64,000 nt of DNA from Tropicibacter sp. R16_0 (GCF_017743935.1 NZ_JAGHRE010000008.1:62001-126000); one strand, 5' to 3'. Positions 35,950 through 45,328 are shown, counted from the stretch's first letter. Notes: a model not told the origin generated them from the letters alone. Made by a program: numbers and translations.

Positions 35950-36162
35950 ATGAAGCCACTTATCTTGATGTCCCTCGTAGCTGCTGTATGGGCTGTCATG
36001 TACGTCATCTTTCTGCAAATGAAGTACCGAGGATGCGATATCGAAAGCGTTGTTCTTGTGCCGTCGCGCTGTTTAACGCGCGACACAACATCGGTAGAGA
36101 AAGCAACTTACTTCTTTTCTCTTTCAGCGGCCACTATTCTTGGGATCAAGGCACTGGCTTGA
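35950..36162 (+). CDS. possible small membrane protein
   Basis: A 70-residue reading beginning MKPLILMSLVAAVWAVMYVIFLQMKYRG with two predicted membrane helices (about 3-22 and 52-68) and two central cysteines. No convincing Shine-Dalgarno is seen. It lies in a stretch of about 880 bp (35758-36638) with visibly lower GC than its surroundings and no recognisable genes. Called on hydrophobicity only; it may be a chance reading. Confidence 0.35.
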   Translation: MKPLILMSLVAAVWAVMYVIFLQMKYRGCDIESVVLVPSRCLTRDTTSVEKATYFFSLSAATILGIKALA

Positions 36163-36310
36163 CTGCGACTTGTCTCAGCAAGTTATCTGGCAGATAGAGC
36201 TCATTGCACACATGTGCCGCATCTGATCCAAATGGCTGCAAGGAGGACTTTACTGCCGTTACCTCAAGTGACAATGATATCTCTGGTAGGTCGAAAACCC
36301 GGATTTCCCT

Positions 36311-36478
36311 ATGAGCTGTCGCATTTTGTCATCAATGCTGATCCTATCTGCGTGTGCCATTGGTATTTTGTTCTGCGGATTTCGGTTAGTCACAGGATCT
36401 TTGCAGCCAGAAACTGGCATCTTACTCGTTTGCTTCTGTCTCTTGGGCGGACGTGCCGTTCTCAACTTGAGAAAGTAG
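36311..36478 (+). CDS. possible tiny two-helix membrane protein
   Basis: A 55-residue reading, MSCRILSSMLILSACAIGILF..., with two hydrophobic helices and a short connecting loop, ending in a basic RK tail. It lies in the same low-GC stretch as 35950-36162 and has the same layout. No clear ribosome binding site. No family recognised. Confidence 0.3.
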   Translation: MSCRILSSMLILSACAIGILFCGFRLVTGSLQPETGILLVCFCLLGGRAVLNLRK

Positions 36479-36638
36479 ACGGGTCAATGGAAATCAGAGG
36501 AACTTTGGGCTCAACGCGGACACCCAAATACAAACGTCGGATGTCCGCTCCCTGAACCGAGATGTCTGTTCACTTGGATCTGATTGGTAGCTTGTTTCCA
36601 CATTTCGGCATGAACTGTATCTCGCGCATCTGGTGTCG

Positions 36639-36893
36639 TCAGGCCTTGCGGATCAATCCGATCAGAAACAGCAGAATGACCGCCCCTATGGTGGCGTGAA
36701 ACACCGACGCTATGAAACCGCCGCCAACTGAAAACCCAAGCGCAGGGAAAATCAGGCCTGCAGCAAAGGCGCCAACAACGCCGACGATGATGTTGCCAAG
36801 GATACCGAATCCCCGGCCCTCCATCAGTTTGCCTGCAAACCACCCGGCCAAAGCCCCGATGATGAGCATCGCAAATACGCTGCTGAATTCCAT
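36639..36893 (-). CDS. GlsB/YeaQ/YmgE family stress response membrane protein
   Basis: An 84-residue glycine-rich protein with three membrane helices: FAMLIIGALAGWFAGKLM, GFGILGNIIVGVVGAFAAG and TIGAVILLFLIGLIRKA, the transglycosylase-associated family. These proteins are induced by envelope or acid stress; the molecular role is unknown. It is 70 bp downstream of fnrL on the same strand and may be read with it. Confidence 0.88.
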   Translation of the reverse strand: MEFSSVFAMLIIGALAGWFAGKLMEGRGFGILGNIIVGVVGAFAAGLIFPALGFSVGGGFIASVFHATIGAVILLFLIGLIRKA

Positions 36894-36963
36894 GACGTTA
36901 CCCTTTCACTGTCTTGTTCGTCCAAGACAAGCAGCCTTGCGCGTTTCAGGCAAGCCTTGACCG

Positions 36964-37707
36964 TCAGTTCAAAAAGCCGCCGTCGCTGTCATCACCTGCC
37001 TCTTCCATCAGGCGGCGCATGTCCGGGATGGTCACGTGGCGTTTGCCTTCGAGCTGAATGACCCCGTCTTTTTTCAAAGCCGAGATCTGACGACTGACGG
37101 TTTCCAGCGTCAAACCAAGATAGTCGGCCATCGCCTCGCGCGTCAGGGGCAGGTCAAACGTTGTCGGTCCAGCGTTCCCCTTGGCGGCAACCGACGCATC
37201 GCGGCGTGCGATGATCGACAACAGGCTGGCGATCTTTTCCCGCGCAGTCTTGCGCCCCAGAACCAGCATCCATTCGCGCGCGGCGTCCAGCTCGTCCAGC
37301 GTCATCTGCAACAGGCGGTGCGCGATGTGCGGGGTCCGCGCCATCAGCTCTTCGAACGGTTTCTTGCGGAAACAGCACATGACCACATCCGTTGTCGCCA
37401 CAACGTTATAAGCCGCGCCATCGCGACCGGGACGGCCGACAAAATCCGACGGCAACAACAGGCCAACCATCTGGGTTCGACCATCTTCCATCGTCTGCGT
37501 CAGCGTCGCGATACCGGACACGACAGAGCCCACAAAGCTCATCATGTCGCCAGACCAGATGATGGTCTGTCCCGCCTCGAAGGTGCGGTAGTATTTGATC
37601 TCCTCCAATTCCAGCAATTCGTCGTGGTCGCAATGCGAGCACACGGCACGATGCCGGATCGGACAATCCCCGCAGGCGGAGGGAACATGTAGAGTTTGAG
37701 TGGTCAT
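36964..37707 (-). CDS. fnrL: FNR-type oxygen-sensing regulator FnrL
   Basis: A 247-residue Crp/Fnr regulator. The N-terminal cysteines C12, C15, C23 and C26, with C111/C112, supply the ligands of an oxygen-labile [4Fe-4S] cluster. The C-terminal helix-turn-helix is LTREAMADYLGLTLETVSRQISALKKDG, whose ETVSR makes the FNR-box contacts. The ATG at 37707 has GGGG 6 nt upstream. It is divergent from hemN, with an FNR box 13 nt before its start, so it probably regulates itself and its neighbour. Confidence 0.94.
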   Translation of the reverse strand: MTTQTLHVPSACGDCPIRHRAVCSHCDHDELLELEEIKYYRTFEAGQTIIWSGDMMSFVGSVVSGIATLTQTMEDGRTQMVGLLLPSDFVGRPGRDGAAYNVVATTDVVMCCFRKKPFEELMARTPHIAHRLLQMTLDELDAAREWMLVLGRKTAREKIASLLSIIARRDASVAAKGNAGPTTFDLPLTREAMADYLGLTLETVSRQISALKKDGVIQLEGKRHVTIPDMRRLMEEAGDDSDGGFLN

Positions 37708-37719
37708 GATCTGCCCCAA

Positions 37720-37733
37720 TTGATCTGGGTCAA
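37720..37733. promoter_or_regulatory. FNR/FnrL box between fnrL and hemN
   Basis: TTGAT-CTGG-GTCAA, one mismatch from the symmetric consensus. For hemN a TATTAC at 37754-37759 follows at 20 bp, matching a class II FNR-activated promoter. For fnrL the box lies 13 nt from the start codon, suiting autorepression. Confidence 0.85.
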
Positions 37734-37768
37734 GGTTATTCGTTGAAGGCTCATATTACAGTATCGGA

Positions 37769-39124
37769 ATGATAGCGAAATCCCAATTGGCTCAGCTCGG
37801 ACTATTTGACGCGAAAGTCCCCCGCTACACGAGCTACCCGACCGCGCCCCACTTCAGCAATGACGTGGGGCCTGATCTTTTTGGGCAGTGGATGTCCGAA
37901 ATTGCGCCTGAAAGCGCGATTTCCCTGTATATTCACGTGCCATTCTGCCGCCGCCTGTGTTGGTTCTGCGCCTGCCGGACCCAAGGCACGCAATCGGACG
38001 ACCCGGTGATAGCGTATCTGGAAACGCTGAAATCCGAGTTGCGCTTGATCGCAGATCGCCTGCCCAGGGGAATCACCCTGTCGCGCCTGCATTGGGGTGG
38101 CGGCACGCCGACCTTGTTGCAACCCGCGATGATGACGGACCTGGCGCAAGCGATCTTTGATGTGGCTCCTTTGGGCGAGAACGCCGAATTTTCGGTCGAG
38201 ATCGACCCCAACGAGATCGATGCAGACCGTCTGGATGCCTTGGCCGCTGCAGGCATGAACCGCGCCTCGATCGGGGTGCAGGATTTCGACCCCGTCATCC
38301 AGAAAACCATTGGCCGCATCCAAGGCTATGACATCACCCGGGACGCGGTCGAGATGATCCGCGAGCGCGGCATTGCCAGCCTGAACGCCGACATCCTGTT
38401 TGGCCTGCCGCATCAGACCAAGGCACGCATGACGGAAAGCGTGCAGAGGCTCCTGTCGCTCAATCCGGACCGGGTTGCGCTCTATGGGTATGCCCATGTG
38501 CCCTGGATGGCCAAGCGGCAACAGCTAATCCCTTCGGACAAGCTCCCCACCCCTGAAGAGAGACTGGACTTGTTTGAAACCGCCCGCCGCCTTTTCAAAT
38601 GGGACAATTACGCTGAAATCGGGATCGACCATTTCGCCACCCAGGATGACGGGTTGACCCATGCCCTCAAGGCCGGGCGGCTCAAGCGAAACTTTCAAGG
38701 CTACACCGACGATCAGGCCGATGTACTGATCGGCGTTGGTGCCTCTTCGATCTCCAAGTTCCCGAGCGGCTATGCCCAGAACGCACCCGCCACCTCGGCT
38801 CATACGGCCGCCATTCGCGACGGCCGTTTCTCGACCTCGCGCGGGCATCAGTTCAAAGGACAGGACACGCTTCGCGGCCGCCTGATCGAGGCTTTGATGT
38901 GCGATTTCCGAATCGACCAAGCCGAAATCCTGCGCGATCATGACATTTCCCCAAGCGCACTGACTGCCCTCTTTGACCAGGTCAATCGCGCGTTTGACGG
39001 GGTCTTGCGGGTATCGAACGAGGGACTGTTCATCCCCCCCGAGGCGCGCCCGCTGACGCGGATGATCGCGCGCGGGTTTGATGAATACGACCTCAGCAAA
39101 GCCGGGCACAGCTCGGCCATCTGA
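37769..39124 (+). CDS. hemN: oxygen-independent coproporphyrinogen III dehydrogenase
   Basis: Radical-SAM enzyme that converts coproporphyrinogen III to protoporphyrinogen IX for haem and bacteriochlorophyll synthesis without oxygen. The 451-residue protein has C60-x3-C64-x2-C67-x-C69, the SAM and cluster motif with the extra HemN cysteine, and HVPFC and GGGTPTLL. No ribosome binding site precedes the ATG at 37769, and the predicted transcription start falls within 3 nt of it, so the mRNA may be leaderless. Control by FnrL fits the box upstream. Confidence 0.93.
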   Translation: MIAKSQLAQLGLFDAKVPRYTSYPTAPHFSNDVGPDLFGQWMSEIAPESAISLYIHVPFCRRLCWFCACRTQGTQSDDPVIAYLETLKSELRLIADRLPRGITLSRLHWGGGTPTLLQPAMMTDLAQAIFDVAPLGENAEFSVEIDPNEIDADRLDALAAAGMNRASIGVQDFDPVIQKTIGRIQGYDITRDAVEMIRERGIASLNADILFGLPHQTKARMTESVQRLLSLNPDRVALYGYAHVPWMAKRQQLIPSDKLPTPEERLDLFETARRLFKWDNYAEIGIDHFATQDDGLTHALKAGRLKRNFQGYTDDQADVLIGVGASSISKFPSGYAQNAPATSAHTAAIRDGRFSTSRGHQFKGQDTLRGRLIEALMCDFRIDQAEILRDHDISPSALTALFDQVNRAFDGVLRVSNEGLFIPPEARPLTRMIARGFDEYDLSKAGHSSAI

Positions 39125-39175
39125 TCCGGAGGGGGAGAGCCGGATCAGAGCGGCGGGCGCCCTGAGGCCCGCCGC
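39121..39175 (+). terminator. two stem-loops at the hemN stop
   Basis: A 9-bp stem (39121-39129 with 39140-39148) overlaps the stop codon and a second 9-bp stem (39150-39158 with 39167-39175) follows. There is no strong T-run, so termination is probable but not certain. Confidence 0.5.
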
Positions 39176-39367
39176 ATCCTTTCCAAAACACTTGACGGAA
39201 CAGCCTGCGATTTCCGACACTCAAAGGGTGAAACGCCGCCGACCATAAGGTCCGCGCGTCACGAGGCAGGCAGGTTACAAGACCTCTGAACGAACGCCTT
39301 GCAGTTCGTCTGACCCCTTCGTGCAGCTTCGAAACCCGTGCTGTGCACCAGTCAGAGGGACATTCAA

Positions 39368-41290
39368 ATGCGCGTTTTTTCAGTTCTAGGCCCAACCCAA
39401 TCAGGCAAATCCACGCTCGTCGAGGCGATCAGCCGCCTGGACGGGCGATCCACCAAGTTCAGCGTGTCCGATGTGGTTCACCTGCACAGTTTTTCCTATC
39501 TCGATGAACCATGGTGCGCCGTTGACGTGAACGGCGGTGGCGATGCGCTGGCTTACGTCGGCCCTGCCATGGCAATCAGTGACGCCGCCGTGATCGTCGT
39601 GCCACCAGACCCTGATGCCGCCGTTCTGGCCGCGCCCTACCTGCGCCTGGTCGAAGAGGCTGGTATCCCGAGCTTTCTGTTCATCAACAAGATGGACAAT
39701 CCCAACGGCCGCATCCGCGACATCGCCGCAGCCCTTCAGGCCTATTGCACGCACCACATCACCCTGCGCCAGATCCCGATCCGCGAAAATGAGCAGATCG
39801 TCGGTGCGGTCGATCTGATCTCGGAACGTGCCTGGAAGTATCAGGAGGGACAGCCTTCAGCCCTGATCGAATTGCCATCTTCGGCTGAGGACCGCGAACA
39901 AGAAGCCCGCACCGAACTGCTCGAGACCCTGTCTGACTTCGATGACAACCTGCTGGAGCAACTGATTGAAGATAAACAGCCACCCAGCAAAGAGATTTTT
40001 GATCTGGCAGCCAAGGTGCTCCAGAACCATCAACTCATACCCGCCTACCTTGGCGCAGCAGGCCACGCCAACGGGTTGACGCGGATGATGAAGGCCCTGC
40101 GTCACGAAGCCCCCGAGTTCGACATCGCCCGTGATCGGGATGAAGCAGGCGAAAAGGCACGCGCCATCGCAGGCTTTGCTGACGTAAAAAAACACATCGG
40201 CAAAATCACTGTCCTGCGCGGACTGGGGGACGGCATCACAGCCCATGAGAGCCTGGGCGGCGATACGGTTGGCTCTTTGGTCGCCTTGGACACCAAGACC
40301 CAGATCGACCGGGTCAACGCAGGCGAGATCGGTTTAGCCGTGAAATCCGACCACCTGAGCCCTGGCGCCATCTACGACAGTGCCGGATCTTCGCCCCTGC
40401 CTGAATGGTCGACCAGCCACGCCCCCAGCCACCGCCAAAAGGTAACTCCGACGCACGAGCGGGACGACGTTCGGCTGTCGAATGCGCTCTCGCGGCTGAA
40501 TGAAATCGATCCTGGCCTGCATCAAAGTCAGGATGAGTTGAGTGGTCACGCCATTCTGGGCACACAAGGCCCGCAGCATATGCGGCGGTTGGCCGAGAAA
40601 CTGGCCGACGACTTTGGCATCGAAGTCACGACAGAGCCGGTGGAGACGGCCTATCGTGAGACGATCTCGAAATCCGTGGATCACCGCCACCGACATCGCA
40701 AGCAATCCGGCGGGGCTGGGCAGTTTGCGGATGTCGTGCTGACGATTGCGCCCTTGCCCCGAGGATCAGGGTTTCAGTTCGACGATACCGTCAAGGGGGG
40801 CGCGGTACCCAAGAACTATATCCCCTCGGTCGAAGCTGGCGCTTTGGACGCGTTGACCGAAGGCCCCGAGGGCCACCCGGTGGTCGACGTCAAAGTCACC
40901 CTGACCGACGGCAAACACCACAACGTCGACAGTTCGGACTATGCGTTCAAGATGGCAGGTAAGGTCGCCGTGCGCGAAGCGATCGGCATGGCAAAACCTG
41001 TGGTGCTGCAACCCATCCTGCACGCCGAGATCCACCTGCCGACATCTTTTGTCGGGGACATGGTTCCGACAATCAGCAGCTTGCAGGGCCAGGTTCTGGG
41101 GTTCGAGGCCAATCCAAATGCCGCCGGATGGGAGATTTTCAACGCGCTGTTGCCCGCTGTCGCCGAGGACGAGCTGCATCGTACGATCGCCAGCTCAACG
41201 CGCGGCACCGGCTGGGTAAATCTGAGCTTTGATCATTATGAGGAAATGCGCGGCCAAAGCGTCAAAGCCAAGATGGCGCCCGCCAAGTAA
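39368..41290 (+). CDS. EF-G-like GTPase paralogue with degenerate G domain
   Basis: A 640-residue homologue of elongation factor G. The P-loop GPTQSGKST (8-16) and NKMD (107-110) survive, but the switch I RGITI is absent and DTPGH is replaced by DVNGGGD (53-59), removing the residues that activate GTP hydrolysis. Domains III-V are well kept: HRHRHRKQSGGAGQFADV, GGAVPKNYIPSVEAG and FKMAGKVAVREA. The ATG at 39368 has AGGG about 8 nt upstream; a reading 10 codons longer is rejected. It follows hemN. Ribosome binding without normal turnover is a possible mode, in which case it could be a hibernation or stress factor; a specialised translocase is the alternative. Function is not known. Confidence 0.88.
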   Translation: MRVFSVLGPTQSGKSTLVEAISRLDGRSTKFSVSDVVHLHSFSYLDEPWCAVDVNGGGDALAYVGPAMAISDAAVIVVPPDPDAAVLAAPYLRLVEEAGIPSFLFINKMDNPNGRIRDIAAALQAYCTHHITLRQIPIRENEQIVGAVDLISERAWKYQEGQPSALIELPSSAEDREQEARTELLETLSDFDDNLLEQLIEDKQPPSKEIFDLAAKVLQNHQLIPAYLGAAGHANGLTRMMKALRHEAPEFDIARDRDEAGEKARAIAGFADVKKHIGKITVLRGLGDGITAHESLGGDTVGSLVALDTKTQIDRVNAGEIGLAVKSDHLSPGAIYDSAGSSPLPEWSTSHAPSHRQKVTPTHERDDVRLSNALSRLNEIDPGLHQSQDELSGHAILGTQGPQHMRRLAEKLADDFGIEVTTEPVETAYRETISKSVDHRHRHRKQSGGAGQFADVVLTIAPLPRGSGFQFDDTVKGGAVPKNYIPSVEAGALDALTEGPEGHPVVDVKVTLTDGKHHNVDSSDYAFKMAGKVAVREAIGMAKPVVLQPILHAEIHLPTSFVGDMVPTISSLQGQVLGFEANPNAAGWEIFNALLPAVAEDELHRTIASSTRGTGWVNLSFDHYEEMRGQSVKAKMAPAK

Positions 41291-41300
41291 AGCTCGGAGC

Positions 41301-41378
41301 GCTCCCGCCCGTCGTTGGTGTCCCTTGCGGGACACCGCCTCCCGTTGGGCCGGGCCTCGCTCCGCTCGGCGGTTGGTG
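41301..41378 (+). repeat. dispersed structured element, copy 1
   Basis: A 78-nt block starting 10 nt after the EF-G-like stop. It matches 58017-58094 at about 67 of 78 positions without gaps. Hairpin A (GGTGTCCC at 41317-41324, loop TTGC, partner 41329-41336) is followed by the invariant GTTGGGCCGGGCC and a second weaker hairpin. The 170 bp that follow to 41549 hold no gene but contain a perfect 9-bp stem at 41460-41480 and an inverted CGCGGGAGC near 41530 that mirrors the GCTCCCG start. Confidence 0.8.
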
Positions 41379-41549
41379 TTCAACACTGGCGATTTCCGCG
41401 ATAAAAACACACGGTTGAAGAACTGCTGACAAATCACAACGCGAACCACAGGCGCACCCGCGCCGGGCAACGCCCGGCGCTACGCCCAAGGCCGCTGGCG
41501 GAGCTGACGCAGTCAGGTCTGCCCGGGCGCGGGAGCCGCCCCCCTTTGC

Positions 41550-43127
41550 TTACCCAGCTGCTGCGATCAGTTCGCGGGTGTAATCCGTCTGTGGCGCTTC
41601 AAACAGCATCTCGGATGGGCCCATTTCGACAACATCGCCCTGCTTCATCACCATCACTTGATGCGACATCGCACGCACCACTTTCAGGTCATGCGAGATG
41701 AACAGATAAGCCAGCCCGTATTTCTGCTGCAGGTTCCGCAGCAGCTCGACAATTTGCACCTGCACCGTCATGTCCAGAGCACTCGTCGGTTCGTCCAGCA
41801 CCAGCAATTTGGGACGCAGCACCATCGCCCGCGCGATTGCGATCCTCTGACGCTGCCCGCCCGAGAATTCATGCGGGTAGCGGTCCATGGCCGCCGGATC
41901 CAACCCCGTCTCTTCCATCACCTCGGCCACCAGGTCGCGGGGCGCGCGATGCGGATCGACTTTGTGAACCGCCAACCCCTCGGCGATGATCTGGGCGCAG
42001 GTCATGCGGGGGCTGAGCGAGCCAAACGGGTCCTGGAAAACGATCTGCATGTCCTTGCGCAATCGCCGCAGCTCTCGCGTGGACCACTTGCGCACATCCT
42101 GATTGCGGTAGGTTATGCCACCATCGGACGAAATCAGCCGCATCAAGGCCAGCGCCAGCGTTGTTTTGCCCGAGCCGGATTCGCCGACAATGCCAAGCGT
42201 CTCACCTGCCCGGACACTGATGGTGGCATCATTGACCGCCTTTACGTGACCAACCGTGCGTTTCAGGAATCCGTGCTGGATGGGGAACCAGACGCGCAGT
42301 CCGTCGGTATGTGCAATCACCTCGGCATCAGGTGCGATGGGTTCAGGAACACCCGAAGGCTCAGCTGCCAGAAGCTTCTGCGTGTACGGATGCTGCGGGT
42401 TGTCGAAAATCTCGGACGTCGGTCCGGTTTCGACGATCTCACCGTCCTTCATCACACAAACCCGGTCTGCGATCCGCCGCACGATGCCAAGGTCGTGGGT
42501 GATGAACAAAAGCCCCATGTTTTCGGACTTTTGTAGCTCGGCCAACAGCTCCAGGATTTGTGCCTGAATTGTAACATCCAGCGCTGTTGTCGGCTCATCC
42601 GCGATCAGAACGTCCGGCTTGTTGGCCAGTGCCATCGCGATCATCACACGTTGACGCTGACCACCAGACAGCTGATGCGGATAGCTGTCGAGCCGGTCCT
42701 GCGGGTCGCGAATACCCACCTTGGTCAACAGATCGATGATCCGCTGCTTTGCAGCTTCTCCGGTCACGCCCTGATGCAGGGCCAGCGATTCCGCCATCTG
42801 TTTGGCAATCGTGTGCAGCGGGTTGAGCGAGGTCATCGGTTCTTGGAAGATGAAACTGATGTCGTTGCCGCGCACCTGTTGCAGGCGCTGTTCGTCGGCG
42901 CCGATCATCTCTTGCCCGTCATAGGTCACAGACCCTTCGACTTCGGCACTGCCACCCAACAGGGACACGGTCGACAGGGCAGTCACCGACTTGCCGGAAC
43001 CGGATTCACCCACGAGGGCCACGGTCTCGCCACGATCGACGGTGAATGACACGCCCTTGACTGCCTGGGTCAGCTGACCATCCTGGCGGAACGACACGCG
43101 CAGATCGTTGACTTCCATCAAGCTCAT
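41550..43127 (-). CDS. yejF: peptide ABC transporter ATP-binding protein, two domains
   Basis: A 525-residue ATPase with two nucleotide-binding domains, each with its own Walker A (GESGSGKS and GESGSGKT), LSGGQRQR or FSGGQRQR signature, and Walker B (LIADEPTTALD and LVLDEPTSALD). It powers the YejABEF importer, which takes up peptides and microcin-like compounds in relatives. The start overlaps the yejE stop by 4 bp. Last gene of the operon, followed by the repeat at 41301. Confidence 0.93.
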   Translation of the reverse strand: MSLMEVNDLRVSFRQDGQLTQAVKGVSFTVDRGETVALVGESGSGKSVTALSTVSLLGGSAEVEGSVTYDGQEMIGADEQRLQQVRGNDISFIFQEPMTSLNPLHTIAKQMAESLALHQGVTGEAAKQRIIDLLTKVGIRDPQDRLDSYPHQLSGGQRQRVMIAMALANKPDVLIADEPTTALDVTIQAQILELLAELQKSENMGLLFITHDLGIVRRIADRVCVMKDGEIVETGPTSEIFDNPQHPYTQKLLAAEPSGVPEPIAPDAEVIAHTDGLRVWFPIQHGFLKRTVGHVKAVNDATISVRAGETLGIVGESGSGKTTLALALMRLISSDGGITYRNQDVRKWSTRELRRLRKDMQIVFQDPFGSLSPRMTCAQIIAEGLAVHKVDPHRAPRDLVAEVMEETGLDPAAMDRYPHEFSGGQRQRIAIARAMVLRPKLLVLDEPTSALDMTVQVQIVELLRNLQQKYGLAYLFISHDLKVVRAMSHQVMVMKQGDVVEMGPSEMLFEAPQTDYTRELIAAAG

Positions 43128-44230
43128 GAGAAGGTCTTTCTTGGATCAAACGCATCGCGCACGCCTTCGAAAATGAAGACCAGAAGCGACAGCATGATGG
43201 CAAATGTGAAGAATGCGGTGAAAGCCAACCACGGTGCATTTAGGTTGTTTTTAGCTTGCAAGGTCATCTCACCAAGCGAAGGAGCCGACGAAGGCAAGCC
43301 AAATCCCAAGAAATCGAGTGAGGCCAAGCCGCCGATGGTGCCGGTCACGATGAACGGCATGAAGGTCAGCGTTGCCACCATCGCGTTCGGCAACATGTGG
43401 CGCCGCATGATCGTGGCGTTGCCCACGCCAAGCGCTTTCGCCGCGCGGACATATTCCAAGTTCCGGGCGCGCAGGAATTCGGCGCGCACCACACCCACCA
43501 GACCGGTCCAACCAAAGAGGATCATCAAGGCAACCAACAGCCAGAAACTGCGTCCCAGAATGGCGAACATGATGATGATCACATAGAGCGAAGGGGTGGC
43601 AGACCAGATCTCGATCACGCGTTGAAAAATCAGGTCGGTCCAGCCGCCAAAATACCCCTGCACCGCGCCGGCAACCACGCCCAGAATGCTGGCCACACCT
43701 GTCACGAGCAATGTGAACAGGATTGACAGGCGGAAGCCGTAGATCACCCGCGCCAGCACATCACGCTTGGCGCTGTCGGTGCCCAGCAGGTTCTGGCCAT
43801 TGGGTGGCAGCGGGGCTGCGCCCGGGCGGTCGACGGTGGTGTTGAACGAGTAGGGGATCGGCGGCCAGACGGCCCAACCTTTTTCGAACCCTTCGGCTTG
43901 GAACGTGCCCGCGCTGATCTGCTCCAGCATCTCTTCGGGCTCATCAAAGCATTCTTCCAACCCGCCGCTTGCGATCAGACATTTGACCTCGGGGTCGCCA
44001 TAGATCGCCTCGGTTTGAAAATCACCACCAAAGGCGGTTTCAGGATAAAAGTTGAAAACCGGCGTGAAGTATTCGCCCCGGTAATTCACCAGGATCGGCT
44101 TGTCGTTGGCGATGAACTCGGCAAACAAGGACAGGGTGAACAGCACCGAGAAGATGATCAGCGACCAATAGGCACGGCCATTCTTGCGGAAATTGCGCCA
44201 GCGGCGTTGATTGAGGGGGGAAAGTGCCAT
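43124..44230 (-). CDS. yejE: peptide ABC transporter permease
   Basis: A 368-residue permease with about six spans and the EAA motif region (EFLRARNLEYVRAAKALGVG) that contacts the ATPase. A long periplasmic loop after the first span is typical of YejE. It lies between yejB and yejF; start ATG MALSPLNQRRWRNFRKN. Confidence 0.92.
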   Translation of the reverse strand: MALSPLNQRRWRNFRKNGRAYWSLIIFSVLFTLSLFAEFIANDKPILVNYRGEYFTPVFNFYPETAFGGDFQTEAIYGDPEVKCLIASGGLEECFDEPEEMLEQISAGTFQAEGFEKGWAVWPPIPYSFNTTVDRPGAAPLPPNGQNLLGTDSAKRDVLARVIYGFRLSILFTLLVTGVASILGVVAGAVQGYFGGWTDLIFQRVIEIWSATPSLYVIIIMFAILGRSFWLLVALMILFGWTGLVGVVRAEFLRARNLEYVRAAKALGVGNATIMRRHMLPNAMVATLTFMPFIVTGTIGGLASLDFLGFGLPSSAPSLGEMTLQAKNNLNAPWLAFTAFFTFAIMLSLLVFIFEGVRDAFDPRKTFS

Positions 44231-44233
44231 GAA

Positions 44234-45319
44234 TTACCCCTCCCGGCTTTCAAAGTCGATGCGCGGATCGACCAGGACATACATCAGGTCGGACAGGATG
44301 CCGACCACCAGGCTCATGAGGCCAAAGATGAAGAGCGTGCCAAAGATCACCGGATAGTCGCGCGCAACAGCAGCCTCGAACCCAAGTCGCCCCAAACCAT
44401 CAAGCGAGAAGATCGTCTCGATAATGATAGAGCCTGAGAAGAAGACGCCGATGAATACCGCCGGAAACCCCGCGATCACGATCAGCATCGCGTTGCGGAA
44501 CACGTGACCGTAAAGGACCTTGCTCTCGCTCAGCCCCTTGGCGCGGGCGGTCATGACATAGTGTTTCTTGATCTCATCCAGGAACGAGTTCTTGGTCAGC
44601 AGTGTCAGCGTGGCAAAGGCCGAGATGGTCGAGGCGATGACCGGCAGCGCAATATGCCAGAAATAATCGCCGATCTTGCCCAGCAGGCTCAGCTCATCAA
44701 AGTTGTCGGACGTCAGGCCGCGCAGGGGGAAGATCTGCCAATAGGATCCACCGGCAAAGAGCACCAACAACAGGATCGCAAACAGAAAGCCGGGGATCGC
44801 ATAGGCCACGATGATCGCGCCACTGGTCCAAGTGTCAAAGGTTGACCCATCCCGCACCGCCTTGCGAATGCCCAGAGGGATCGACACCAGATAGGCGATC
44901 AGGGTGGACCACAGGCCCAGAGAAATCGATACCGGCATCTTTTCCAGCACCAGATCGATGACGCTGATCGAGCGGAAATAACTCTCGCCGAAGTCGAGCG
45001 TCAGATAGTTGCCCATCATGGTCAGAAAACGTTCGAGCGGCGGCTTGTCAAAGCCGAACTCTTTCTCGAGTTCAGCGATAAACTCAGGCGGCAGGCCACG
45101 TGCGCCGACGTATTCCTCGTTCGGAGCGCCGGATTGCGTCTGCACGTCGTCGCCACCACCGGCAAACCCTTCGAACACGTCACCGCCGCCTTGCAGTTCA
45201 GCGATGATCTGTTCGACCGGGCCACCAGGGACAAATTGCACCAGCGTGAAGTTGACGATCATGATGCCCAAAAGGGTCGGGATCACCAGCAACAGGCGTC
45301 TTAGGATATAGGCTCCCAT
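44234..45319 (-). CDS. yejB: peptide ABC transporter permease
   Basis: A 361-residue permease of the oligopeptide type, [20 protein letters not shown], with a large periplasmic insertion before the second span (residues 45-95, acidic) and the EAA loop [20 protein letters not shown]. Partner of YejE in the same importer; 3 bp separate it from yejE and 9 bp from yejA. Confidence 0.93.
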   Translation of the reverse strand: MGAYILRRLLLVIPTLLGIMIVNFTLVQFVPGGPVEQIIAELQGGGDVFEGFAGGGDDVQTQSGAPNEEYVGARGLPPEFIAELEKEFGFDKPPLERFLTMMGNYLTLDFGESYFRSISVIDLVLEKMPVSISLGLWSTLIAYLVSIPLGIRKAVRDGSTFDTWTSGAIIVAYAIPGFLFAILLLVLFAGGSYWQIFPLRGLTSDNFDELSLLGKIGDYFWHIALPVIASTISAFATLTLLTKNSFLDEIKKHYVMTARAKGLSESKVLYGHVFRNAMLIVIAGFPAVFIGVFFSGSIIIETIFSLDGLGRLGFEAAVARDYPVIFGTLFIFGLMSLVVGILSDLMYVLVDPRIDFESREG

Positions 45320-45328
45320 AGGTCTGGC

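Noticed and set aside
35904-36197. 97-codon plus-strand reading in the low-GC pocket
   Set aside because: It overlaps 35950-36162 in another frame, has no hydrophobic pattern or domain and no ribosome binding site.
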